Source of the DNA: Phycisphaerales bacterium UBA2266
Lineage (GTDB): Bacteria > Planctomycetota > Phycisphaerae > Sedimentisphaerales > Anaerobacaceae
Direction: 5' to 3'
Assembly (NCBI GenBank): GCA_002347125.1
Contig: DDXG01000214.1
Span: forward strand, 873 to 35,657
DNA length: 34,785 nt
Positions 24,701 through 31,569 of the stretch are shown here, in pieces. Made by a program: the position numbers and the translations under genes. The notes beneath the pieces are model-generated. The model was not told the origin of the DNA. It worked only from the letters and a program-made list of their open reading frames with translations, and ran no database searches. Numbering within the stretch: position 1 is the stretch's first letter; the number at the start of each line of letters is the position of its first letter.

Positions 24701-26739
24701 CGGCCATTGACATACAGACGCACGTTCGTCGAATCCGAGGCGGCCAGGCCGGCCATTCGGAACATCACGCTGCCCATCCGCTGGAGGTGCGTGTACTTGC
24801 TGTTGAGGTTGATGGCGTTTACGCCGTTCCAGTCGCGGTCGTTGGGGAAGTTGACGCGATAGGACATCGGCGGGTCCGCCCGGCTGCGGTTGCCACGGTT
24901 GCGAACGCCGCACCGATAGTGTACGTCGGTATCATAGCCATAGACACTGATGAACGTGGCGTTCATCTGCGCGTTGCTCATCGCCTCGGAGGCGAATAGC
25001 GGCCCACTGTAGTCGGTATCGCCGATGTCGTCCAGCTCGGCCAGGTCGGCGGCCTTCATAATGATGACATAGACAGGATCATCGCCGGGCGTCCACGACC
25101 AGGAGAACGAACCATCCACACGATAGAGGGCGTTGGCCGCCTGCTGCGGAGCGCCGTCAACGATCGTCGGAGCCGGCCATGTGCGCACCGCGGCCTGGGC
25201 ATCGGCGGCCCGGATGTAGAACTCCACAAGGGTCGTGTCGCTCTGGGCCGGTATCGTGCCGGCATAGACACCATCGCCGGCCGGTCCGTCGCCCGACAGG
25301 CCGTTGTCCAGCATGGTCACGGACGTGAACGTCGGGTCGCCGTCGCGGCGATAGTACAGCGTGACGGTCAATCCCGTGGGTGTTTCGTCCAGGATTCGGG
25401 CCGCGACAATCACAGGATCGGCCGGGCCCGGTATGGTGGGGCTGTGCAGGGCGTCGCTAATAATCGGGGCAATGTTGGCGGCCATGGTTGAATTGGCCGC
25501 GCCGGGGGTACCATTCTGGACGGCCGAGGCGGTCCAGTTCTGGCCGTAGTCGTTTGAGAAGCCGGGATTGACCAGCTCCAGGCTGCGGCCGCCGCCGTCG
25601 GCAGCGTCGGACCACTGCCAGCCGCGATGTTCATGGTCCACCGGGCCGAGTTCCCGCATGGCCCAGTCGCCCTCGTCGGCATAACGGACGCGGTCGATGA
25701 CGACACCGGAGCCGTCGCACACCTCGATCCGCTCGCCGCTGTTGCTCAGGTGCCCCAGCCAGCCTCCTACCACGTTGATCACGGTGGGGTACCGGGCCTT
25801 GAATTCGTTGACATCGGCCGCCAGAACCAGGTACTGACCCGCGTCCAGAGGCGCACGCGACGGAATCGCGTACTCCACGCCGTCGGTCAGCCTCCAGCCG
25901 GAAACGTCCACCGCCGATGCCCCGGCGTTGTGCAACTCGATGTATTCCAGGCCGATGTTCTCAGGCTCCGGCGCGACGTGGCCCGGATGGAACATGATCT
26001 CATTGATGACCACTCTGACCGGGTCGCCGAGATTGGCCGAACCGGGCGTCGCCGAGGTAAACACCCGCCACGAGCCGCTGCCGTTTGGGAGGCGTCCGTA
26101 GGACTCGTCGGGATTCTGGGGGCCGAAGCTGACACTGTCGATCAGCCGGTGGTTCCTGTCGAACAGCGCCACATCCTCCCCACCGGCGGACAAGGCGAAG
26201 TTGACATGAAGGGGGCCCTGGCCGGGCTCATTGTCGGCCCAGACCAGCAGGTAGCCCCCGGCGGCAATGGTCGTCGCCTGCGGGGCGTTGGTGGGAATCC
26301 GGGCGCCGGCGGGGTCGTCGGCATCATCCGACAGATAGAACCCGCCGATATCGATGGCCTCCGAGCCATAGTTGTGGATCTCGATCCAGTCGTCGAAACT
26401 GCCGTCGGGATCATCCGGGTCCCGTATCGTCTGGGTGTTGCGGGCCATGAACTCGTTGATCGCCAGCGTCAGTGTACCGGTCACCAGCCAGTTGTCGGCA
26501 AGCTTGGCGTAATCGCGCCCGTCCACGCCCGGCAGACCATCGATGTCCGCCTCGCAATCGGGAGCGGCACAGCCGGCATCGAGCCATCTGTCGGCCAGTC
26601 GTCTCACGTCGTCGAAATCGACCCGGCAATCGTTGTTCAGGTCGCCTACAGGGCAATCCGCCCGGAGACTACCGCCGACAACTCCCGACAAAATGACGAC
26701 CAAAGCGGCACACCGCGGAAACAACAGACTCTTCCTCAT
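18763..26739 (-). CDS. Giant secreted multidomain protein: dockerin-like, LTD, CotH-like and beta-helix modules
   Basis: 2658 residues. Signal peptide (1-27), then a dockerin-like pair of EF-hand repeats (about 29-86, GDLNNDCRVDFDDVRRLADRWL and a second DIDGLPGVDGRDYAKL). LTD domains follow at about 91-235 and 245-405, an Ig-like segment, and a CotH-type kinase-like domain (about 545-900, with FQLIPHDLDTVLGRG near 834). A right-handed beta-helix occupies about 1165-1940, then an FN3-like segment, LTD domains (about 2033 and 2173), a galactose-binding-like module (2326-2500) and a final LTD (2508-2658). There is no sorting signal at the C-terminus. ATG 26739 is used because the signal peptide starts there; TTG 26760 would add residues with no purpose. 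It is a tandem paralogue of the next gene. Confidence 0.85.
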   Translation of the reverse strand: MRKSLLFPRCAALVVILSGVVGGSLRADCPVGDLNNDCRVDFDDVRRLADRWLDAGCAAPDCEADIDGLPGVDGRDYAKLADNWLVTGTLTLAINEFMARNTQTIRDPDDPDGSFDDWIEIHNYGSEAIDIGGFYLSDDADDPAGARIPTNAPQATTIAAGGYLLVWADNEPGQGPLHVNFALSAGGEDVALFDRNHRLIDSVSFGPQNPDESYGRLPNGSGSWRVFTSATPGSANLGDPVRVVINEIMFHPGHVAPEPENIGLEYIELHNAGASAVDVSGWRLTDGVEYAIPSRAPLDAGQYLVLAADVNEFKARYPTVINVVGGWLGHLSNSGERIEVCDGSGVVIDRVRYADEGDWAMRELGPVDHEHRGWQWSDAADGGGRSLELVNPGFSNDYGQNWTASAVQNGTPGAANSTMAANIAPIISDALHSPTIPGPADPVIVAARILDETPTGLTVTLYYRRDGDPTFTSVTMLDNGLSGDGPAGDGVYAGTIPAQSDTTLVEFYIRAADAQAAVRTWPAPTIVDGAPQQAANALYRVDGSFSWSWTPGDDPVYVIIMKAADLAELDDIGDTDYSGPLFASEAMSNAQMNATFISVYGYDTDVHYRCGVRNRGNRSRADPPMSYRVNFPNDRDWNGVNAINLNSKYTHLQRMGSVMFRMAGLAASDSTNVRLYVNGRDPAAAQFNETYGRYAANEAYDSDWADNHFPDDPDGNLYRATYVDDGYSGRTNADLDYKGTAANPNLPQYRLHYPKQTNTAQDDYTDLLALIDRLNNPATSDADFLREVSKSVNIRQWMRYIATDVLVGNREGGLYEGEGDDYALYCGVNDPRFQLIPHDLDTVLGRGDHSYDPARTIWGYATVDGLQRLLAQPDVIKMYYEQLYELALTTFNPGSFNPLVDHLLADWVPSTEINGAGRIKQFVVERRDAVVLGAATQVPRTFQVVSALPVIDGYPTTTAGTAALTGRFDAVTTRSMAVGGVVVPDAGWNQRTGSWSLGGIALNPGVNRIIVEAFDAANGTGNIVQAGYIDILREVGSTNDYPKETAPSAGLTDATVASIRLLTRDSYLPGVGVLVRVELLDGAGQIQREVWDSTATLTVDSPSVSLSAGEVTLFNGLGTAMVTFSGSGDFTLTASVGVLQADRTLIDLSAAPVTMVSGGLAASQTWSGVYRITGGDFSIPAGVTLTLNPGALVLIDGVASGTNGPDIDVAGSIQSLGTAASPVTITAAAAGLNWGEIHCVNAADCNFVYTDISRAGRSPGVGHSGTGPTFRVSGTKLHFDHCNLTDNAGKLMDVASGSDLAFMNTVFARCVMGPEIAGTALLFEDGWITEMHAADDADGIYVHDQQPGQECTMRRATIADLDDDGVDTLGCDILLRDCVIRDCKDKGISIYAGTTTIDHCLIVENNKAPEDPTVSSIAAKTFDGGTAVVNIDRSTVVSTRTAGVTDMALQSHNKYGVAAGAITWNVTNSIIDATDPIDAQAPYSLADFHIRYSDIHSEAMPGVGNITTDPAFENPAAHDYHLASTSPCIDAGDPAADPDPDLTVADMGYFYHDQGPINVPGGSLAADTVWTAPEGPYRITGELTVPFGITLTITPGTSVYFEPNTRIVVRGRLIAEGEPYNLIRLTRTPGSTGVWSGLQFIDTVRDNRIRHAVLEFGQTDNGMIGVEDSRLLVENCTLARTTLRRIRTLDSWLVVRGCTFTDTMEAGGAPTNNRTEHIWGAGILPGGEFLIEGNVFGRTPGHNDAIDVDGPFRPNPIPQIRNNVFLGGGDDALDLETDAHIEGNIFMHYREDAYNTDPGESNVISAGSGHAFTVVRNVFYDVEHVSLVKEGAFMTFVNNTVAGCTKSALYFDLAGQTSGPGRGAYVDGCIFHNCAKEFDVVAPATELAVHNSIVSAAWHGYGAGNIQADPLFVDPNGDFRLRADSVASESGPCGLDMGAYVPAGAVVCGEPDATTWRTSALLTVGGPGITHYRYSLNNPAGPYSPDTAVDTLISLAGLSDGVSYTVYVMGKDSAGIWQTEPTASRTWTVDTTARRLVINEVLGHTHGNDPDIIELYYDGPAPLNLTGYSLTDDPANPRKFVFSASTVHPVSMNPGTYMVLYGDLNTHLPNHIGFALTAEGEGLYLYGSDGDLVDSVEFGMQINEFTIGRTGRDHLWRLCVPTLGGANIRAALGDCRLLRINEWLADAHRLFAEDFVELHNPTSWPVRLGGLYLTDHIARPTRHRIADLSFIAPNGYAVFIADDSNRPGSLNFQLDPYGEILTLLDSEQNEIDKVIFKPQTTDVSQGRAPDGADTFAYFDLPTPGVANPVSTPQTVTLVPESAGKRVLVPTADIGTTWRSGMLFDDSGWQACIGSPGGVGYERSTGYESYITCDVSAMYGVMESCYIRIPFNVPGDPAAITRLTLRVRYDDGFVAWINGNRVGSRNFAAATIAWNDDADAGHSDSAAVVFEDIDISAYIGSLRSGGNLLAVQGLNDGATSSDFLISCELVAQITTSQDGMIARAFALIDGLRVTELMYHPPAGSECDYIELQNIGAEPLDLTGVRLLDGVTFEFPFIELDPGEYVTVAADRAAFTAAYGASGHVVGPYAGNLSNGGENILLALPWPLEAAIQRFQYNDAWYPSTDGGGRSLHIRNPAADPMLWSVPGSWIDGPPTPNAP

Positions 26740-26791
26740 GGCACGTACGCCTTCAACCAATCAACAGAAAGACTATCCTAGGGGCACTACT

Positions 26792-26820
26792 ATTATACCA
26801 GAAATGGTGCGATTGGGCAA
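26792..26820 (-). promoter_or_regulatory. Predicted sigma-70 promoter of the 2658-residue giant gene
   Basis: On the minus strand TTGCCC (26820-26815) and TATAAT (26797-26792) are spaced by 17 bases, with TG one base before the -10 (extended -10). Transcription would start near 26785. The -35 box lies inside one arm of a long inverted repeat. Confidence 0.7.
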
Positions 26821-26854
26821 CGTAATTCAGGCTCTCATCCGGTTGCCCAGCACC
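26806..26854. other. Inverted repeat overlapping the -35 box
   Basis: Arms TGGGCAAC (26814-26821) and GTTGCCCA (26842-26849) flank a 20-base loop. Outer GGTGC (26806-26810) and GCACC (26850-26854) extend the pairing with a three-base bulge, so 13 base pairs form in total. It lies between the stop of one giant gene and the start of the other and could be an operator or a terminator hairpin; no T-tract follows. Confidence 0.55.
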
Positions 26855-26884
26855 GAAAAGAAACCCCCTCCCGCAATAGGTGTA

Positions 26885-29800
26885 TCAGTTCTGGCGGCCC
26901 GGCGTGGGTGTCGCGGCCGTCCAGTTGGCCACGTCGTTGCCATAGAGGGCGGGATTCACGCGGCTCAGCGATGCGCCGCCCCCGTCAGCCTGGGTTGGCC
27001 AGGGGTCTGAACCTATGGGGTGCGAACCATCGCTGTAGTTGACGCGGTCCACCCGGATGTAGTAGCGAGTGCCCTGCGCATCGACGTCGCCGGGCATCGC
27101 AATCTCCAGACGCTCGCCGTCGTTGGCCAGGCGGCCGGACTCGTATTCGAGGACCGCCACATCGCGGGCAAGTCCACCATAACGCGCCGTGAACGCGGCG
27201 AAATTGCTCACGGCCAACACAAACTCGCCCGGTTTGACCGTTAGAGGTGGGGACGTCGGGAATGTCAGCTCGATGCCGTCGGTGAACTTCCAGGGCGTCG
27301 ACGTCATTGCGTCGTACAGCGTCACGGGGCTGCTGCTGATATTCAACAATTCAATGTACTCCTCGTCCTGATTGCCGGACGGCGGATTGTACATGATCTC
27401 GTTGATCACAATCGGGCCCACCAGCGGATAGGCATTTGCCGCGCCCGGCGTGTTCTGGCTCATCAGCACAAAGTTGTACGAATCCGTGGAGGCCTTGTAA
27501 TGGCGTCCAAACGCCACACCCGTCGGCGAAGGCCCGAAGTCCTCGTAATCCCGATAGCCCGTCAGACCGGTCCCATCCGACGACGACAGCACAATCTCCT
27601 CGCCGTTCTCGCTGAGGGCGAATGGAATCAGGCAGCCGGGGTCGGCGGCGTTGCCGAAATGCAGGTTCTCGTAGAACACCACAAAGCCCCCGGCGGGAAC
27701 GGACGTGCCATCGGCAATGCGGTATCTCATCCGGCTCACATCGTCGCTGTCGCTGTCGGAGAGATACCAGCCGCCGATATTCACTGGTTCAGGCGTTGTG
27801 TTGTGAAGTTCAATCCAGTCGGAGGCCGTCGCATGCGAATGCGCCAGAACCTCATTGATCACCACGGCGCCGGGCTCCGGCAGCATCCCGGTATCGTCGT
27901 AACCCGGTGAACCGCCGACCATCGCGCTGGGTCGCCATGTCTGTTTGAGATTGTAGTCGCCCAGCGGCTGGGCCACGGGATTTCGCACGGTGAGGCTGAA
28001 GCCACCGCCGTCGGTGTTGTTGTACCAGCCGTCACGGTAGCGGAACTCGTGAATGACTGTCCCCAGGGCGTCCTCCACACGTAGCGTCTCGCCGGCGTTG
28101 TCCAGCCGGCCGTCATAGACCCCCACCACCGGCAGATGTCGCCCGTACCGGGCCTCGAACGCCGGCCGATTTCGTACGATCAGGGCGTAAGCCCCGCCCG
28201 AAAGTTTCATCGGCGGGAATGTGAACCGGACTCCGCGGGTGAACTTCACCAGGTTCAGGTCGATAAGCTGGCTGCCAATGTTGCGCAGCTCGATAAACTC
28301 GCGGTCCGCCGCATTCGGGTCGGCCGATTCCCCGGGATGGTACATCAGCTCGGTGATGCGGAGGTTCTCGGCAACGCCGGAGACGGCAAAAACCGCCTCG
28401 GCCAGGGCGCTCCACGTGCCGCCCGACTGAATCCGAGCCTTCAACACGCTCGTGCCGGACAAAGTGAAGGGCGCACTGTAGGACTGAGCCGAGGCCGAGA
28501 CGCCGCTGGGGGCTGTCCGGCCGGCCGTCAGGTCCATGTTGATCAGAAAATCGTCGTCCGTTGCGGAGATGTTGAGGCCGTGAACGGCGAGGATGTTGTC
28601 ACCGTCGCGCAGGGCCGAACGGTGGGCGGTTATGTCGATGTCTTCGGCAACGGTGGCCTGGGCGTCCGGGTGTGCGGCCGAGGCATTCGAATTCCACGCG
28701 GGTTGCCCGCTGAAATTGCGGCGGGCCACCTCCACGCCGTTGATATAGGCGACGAACCCATCGTCATACTTGACACGCAGTCGGAGGAAGGCCAGGTCCG
28801 CGGACGAACCGTGGAATGTGAAGGGCGCCCGGATAAGGCAGGACCCGTTGCGTGTGTACATATCGGGCCCTATGAAGAGGCTGAACAGGGGGTCATAGGT
28901 GCCGAATCGGTCGTAGTCGAACCCAATCGCGCCCGGCTCACCGGAACACAACCACCAGGCCGAATCATCAAAAGCCCCGCCGCCGCGCCAGTTCTCGCTG
29001 ACCGGTTCGGTGGGAACAAAGGCTTTCTTGGCGGACGTTTCGGTAATCAACGATACGGCCTGGGGCGCCCCCGCCGCTCCGCTGAAATCTCTGGGGTCGG
29101 CGCCGTCGAGCGTGTACCACACCGTGCCGGACCCATAGGTGTTCGAGATGGAGATCGCATCGGAGGGTGACACATAACCGCCATGGGGCATCGGGCTGTT
29201 GTTGACGCGAAAGGCCGGACCGTCGAAGCTGTAGAGTCCCTCGTTCAGACAGGCGCTGCGGAAGATACTGAACCGCTGGGGCGTCCAGCTATTGACCACG
29301 TACATGTCCATGTTCGCAATGACGGGCAGCAACTGCTGTTTCATCTCCAGAAACCTAGCATTGATGTTCTGGGCCGTCAGGGCGCCGCCGTTGTAGAAGT
29401 GCTTGAAGTAGCGGTCCGCCCAGACCTGTCGGAACATCTCGCTGTATTTCAGGGCCCGGTACAGCTCCGCATTGCCGTTGGACTGTGAATTCAGTTCGCC
29501 GAAACGGACGTTATAGACCTGGTCGGGGAACATGCCGCCCTCGGCGTCCCAGATGAAGAACTGCCACCGGCCGTTCGGACTCCTCTCGCGGGCGGCGGAC
29601 CAGTTGTTCTGCGGCCAGTCCCAGTTGCCGCACCACAGTTGCAGAATCAGGTAATCCGCGAACGCGGGGATGTCGAGCATCGTGGCGAACTGGTCGTAGT
29701 AGGCGAGCTGGCGCAGGTCGTGGCTTCGTGCGTAGTTCAACATCGTGCTCCAGGCCGCGCCGTCGCCGTCGCGAATGCCGCTCATGGTCATCACGTCAAA

Positions 29801-31363
29801 CTCGTTGTCGGTATCCCACCATTGCCGGCAGAAGTCGCTCTTGACGTGCTCGGTCGGGTTGTAAAAGCCCTTGTATTCGCCGTTGATGAGCACATTGGCG
29901 AAGGTGCCGCAGGCCGAGACATTCCCCATGTCCTTGTAGATCCGCCGCAGCAGTTCATCCTTGATAAAGGGATTGGTGCGGTCGTTGTGGCCGGCGCGCA
30001 GCACGACGGTCTTGAACGTGTCGACCTCGAAGGGGAACAGCGGATACTCCAGTCGAGAGGAGCCGTAACGACCGCGAAAATAGAGCCGGAAGCTGATCTT
30101 GCAGTCGCCGGACCAATAGCCGTCGCACCGCCGGTACCGCGGGCGGATCCACTCGGAGCCGTGGACGCGGATGCCGCAGTCCATCACGAAATCCGTTCGG
30201 CCGTCTGCAATCCACTCGAAGGCCACCGGGCGTTCGTAGGCCATTCCGCGATTCATGAAGTTGTTGTAGTCGGTCGTGCTGACGGGCTGCCAGCCGCCCC
30301 CGCCGTAGGTGCCGCCGGAGACCGCCATGATACCCGTGGGCTCGTAGAACGTGCTCCGCGGGTCGCCGGCCAGCGAGACAATCGGCAGACCCGACAGAGC
30401 CGCCGACGGATTGATCACGTACGTCCGCGTTTCGACCGGCGAGTCCTTCCAGGCCATCTTGACCGCTCGGAAGCGCAGGCATCGTGTGGCGCCGACATAG
30501 AGGGGCTCGGTGTAGAGCGTCCCCCGTGGCGGGCGGTAGTTGCGGTCGTAGGGTTCGGTGCCGTCGGTCGTGTAGTAGATTTGCACGTCCGGCGTCTCGC
30601 ACGTGGCCGAGACGGTGATGGCTTGACTGTAGATGCCGCCGCTGTGGCTGATCTCCACCGGGGCGATTTCACCGGTGTAAGCGCCGTTATTGGCGGCGCC
30701 GGGCGTCGGGATGGCCAGAAACCGCCATGATGCCGCCCCATCGGGATAACGTCCGAAGGAGGTATCGCGGTCCTGGTAGTCGAACTCCACGCTGTCGAGC
30801 AGGCGTCCATCCGCATCGAAGACCGCTATTCGCTCACCCTCGCGGTCGAGTTCAAACGGGGCGTGCAACGGACCGTCGCCCGGCTCGTTGTCGGCCCAGA
30901 TGAGCAAGTGGCCGTGGGGGGGTATCGTAGTCTTGGCCGGGATATTAGTGGGGATTCGCCACTTCCAGGGTTCGGACAGGTTGTCCGTAACGTACAAACC
31001 GCCTGCGTCGAAAGAAACCTGCTGGGGGTTATATAGCTCGATCCAGTCCTCGAATTCACCCCGCTCATCAGCGCCGAATCGGGAGTTCGACGCAAGGAAC
31101 TCATTGATCAGCACCGGCGGCCCCTGCGCCATCCAGTTGCCCGCCAGTAACGTGAAGTCAAAGGCATTGACGCCGTCCTCCCCGTCGATGTCGTAGGGGC
31201 TCTCCTCCGGGTCGAGCCAGTGCTCGGCCAGAACCATTACATCAAGAAAGTCCACCCGGCAGTCGGGATATAGATCGGTCGACGGACAGTCAGACCATGC
31301 CGGCCAGGCACCAAGAACCAGCAGAAGCAGGCCACAGAGCGGTCGGCGTAGAAAACTCAGCAT
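26885..31363 (-). CDS. Large secreted multidomain protein: dockerin-like, LTD and CotH-like modules
   Basis: 1492 residues. Signal peptide (1-24), dockerin-like EF-hand pair (about 26-80, DLYPDCRVDFLDVMVLAEHWL), LTD (about 85-225), chitobiase C-terminal-like repeat (about 235-315, QIYYTTDGTEP), CotH kinase-like domain (about 340-710, with RLEYPLFPFE and WQFFIWDAEGG), a second YTLDGADP repeat, a galactose-binding-like module (about 775-940) and three LTD domains (from about 1003, 1168 and 1318). CotH-type proteins are spore-coat kinases in Bacillus; secreted planctomycete forms are uncharacterised. ATG 31363 has AGGAGG 10 bases upstream and starts the signal peptide. It shares the dockerin, first LTD, CotH and galactose-binding modules with its neighbour, implying tandem duplication, but lacks the beta-helix. 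Confidence 0.85.
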   Translation of the reverse strand: MLSFLRRPLCGLLLLVLGAWPAWSDCPSTDLYPDCRVDFLDVMVLAEHWLDPEESPYDIDGEDGVNAFDFTLLAGNWMAQGPPVLINEFLASNSRFGADERGEFEDWIELYNPQQVSFDAGGLYVTDNLSEPWKWRIPTNIPAKTTIPPHGHLLIWADNEPGDGPLHAPFELDREGERIAVFDADGRLLDSVEFDYQDRDTSFGRYPDGAASWRFLAIPTPGAANNGAYTGEIAPVEISHSGGIYSQAITVSATCETPDVQIYYTTDGTEPYDRNYRPPRGTLYTEPLYVGATRCLRFRAVKMAWKDSPVETRTYVINPSAALSGLPIVSLAGDPRSTFYEPTGIMAVSGGTYGGGGWQPVSTTDYNNFMNRGMAYERPVAFEWIADGRTDFVMDCGIRVHGSEWIRPRYRRCDGYWSGDCKISFRLYFRGRYGSSRLEYPLFPFEVDTFKTVVLRAGHNDRTNPFIKDELLRRIYKDMGNVSACGTFANVLINGEYKGFYNPTEHVKSDFCRQWWDTDNEFDVMTMSGIRDGDGAAWSTMLNYARSHDLRQLAYYDQFATMLDIPAFADYLILQLWCGNWDWPQNNWSAARERSPNGRWQFFIWDAEGGMFPDQVYNVRFGELNSQSNGNAELYRALKYSEMFRQVWADRYFKHFYNGGALTAQNINARFLEMKQQLLPVIANMDMYVVNSWTPQRFSIFRSACLNEGLYSFDGPAFRVNNSPMPHGGYVSPSDAISISNTYGSGTVWYTLDGADPRDFSGAAGAPQAVSLITETSAKKAFVPTEPVSENWRGGGAFDDSAWWLCSGEPGAIGFDYDRFGTYDPLFSLFIGPDMYTRNGSCLIRAPFTFHGSSADLAFLRLRVKYDDGFVAYINGVEVARRNFSGQPAWNSNASAAHPDAQATVAEDIDITAHRSALRDGDNILAVHGLNISATDDDFLINMDLTAGRTAPSGVSASAQSYSAPFTLSGTSVLKARIQSGGTWSALAEAVFAVSGVAENLRITELMYHPGESADPNAADREFIELRNIGSQLIDLNLVKFTRGVRFTFPPMKLSGGAYALIVRNRPAFEARYGRHLPVVGVYDGRLDNAGETLRVEDALGTVIHEFRYRDGWYNNTDGGGFSLTVRNPVAQPLGDYNLKQTWRPSAMVGGSPGYDDTGMLPEPGAVVINEVLAHSHATASDWIELHNTTPEPVNIGGWYLSDSDSDDVSRMRYRIADGTSVPAGGFVVFYENLHFGNAADPGCLIPFALSENGEEIVLSSSDGTGLTGYRDYEDFGPSPTGVAFGRHYKASTDSYNFVLMSQNTPGAANAYPLVGPIVINEIMYNPPSGNQDEEYIELLNISSSPVTLYDAMTSTPWKFTDGIELTFPTSPPLTVKPGEFVLAVSNFAAFTARYGGLARDVAVLEYESGRLANDGERLEIAMPGDVDAQGTRYYIRVDRVNYSDGSHPIGSDPWPTQADGGGASLSRVNPALYGNDVANWTAATPTPGRQN

Positions 31364-31475
31364 GTAGTCAGGGCCTCCTGCAGGCAGAAACAGGCTCACA
31401 TCGTGGCTTAGGACCGTCTCGGGGCTCAGCAGGCGTGCAACCCCAGGATACACCATCACCCACGTATCAACCCAT

Positions 31476-31504
31476 ATTCTACCAGATCAGCGGGCCTCAG
31501 TCAA
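31476..31504 (-). promoter_or_regulatory. Predicted sigma-70 promoter of the 1492-residue gene
   Basis: On the minus strand TTGACT (31504-31499), a 17-base spacer and TAGAAT (31481-31476). Transcription would start near 31469, giving a leader of about 106 bases before the ATG at 31363. Confidence 0.65.
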
Positions 31505-31530
31505 CCGCCCAGCGCCGTTCGGCAGGGCAG

Positions 31531-31561
31531 TCGGTCGCGTTTTGCCGCCTGGGACGACCGA
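31531..31561 (-). terminator. Possible terminator hairpin after the GH16 gene
   Basis: TCGGTCG (31531-31537) and CGACCGA (31555-31561) are perfect inverted arms of 7 bases with a 17-base loop, 9 bases after the GH16 stop. No T-tract follows, so this is a weak candidate. Confidence 0.25.
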
Positions 31562-31569
31562 AAAGTGGC

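Noticed and set aside
31364..31469. Possible riboswitch in the leader of the 1492-residue gene
   Set aside because: I looked for c-di-GMP and cobalamin motifs and found only partial resemblance, not a conserved core.
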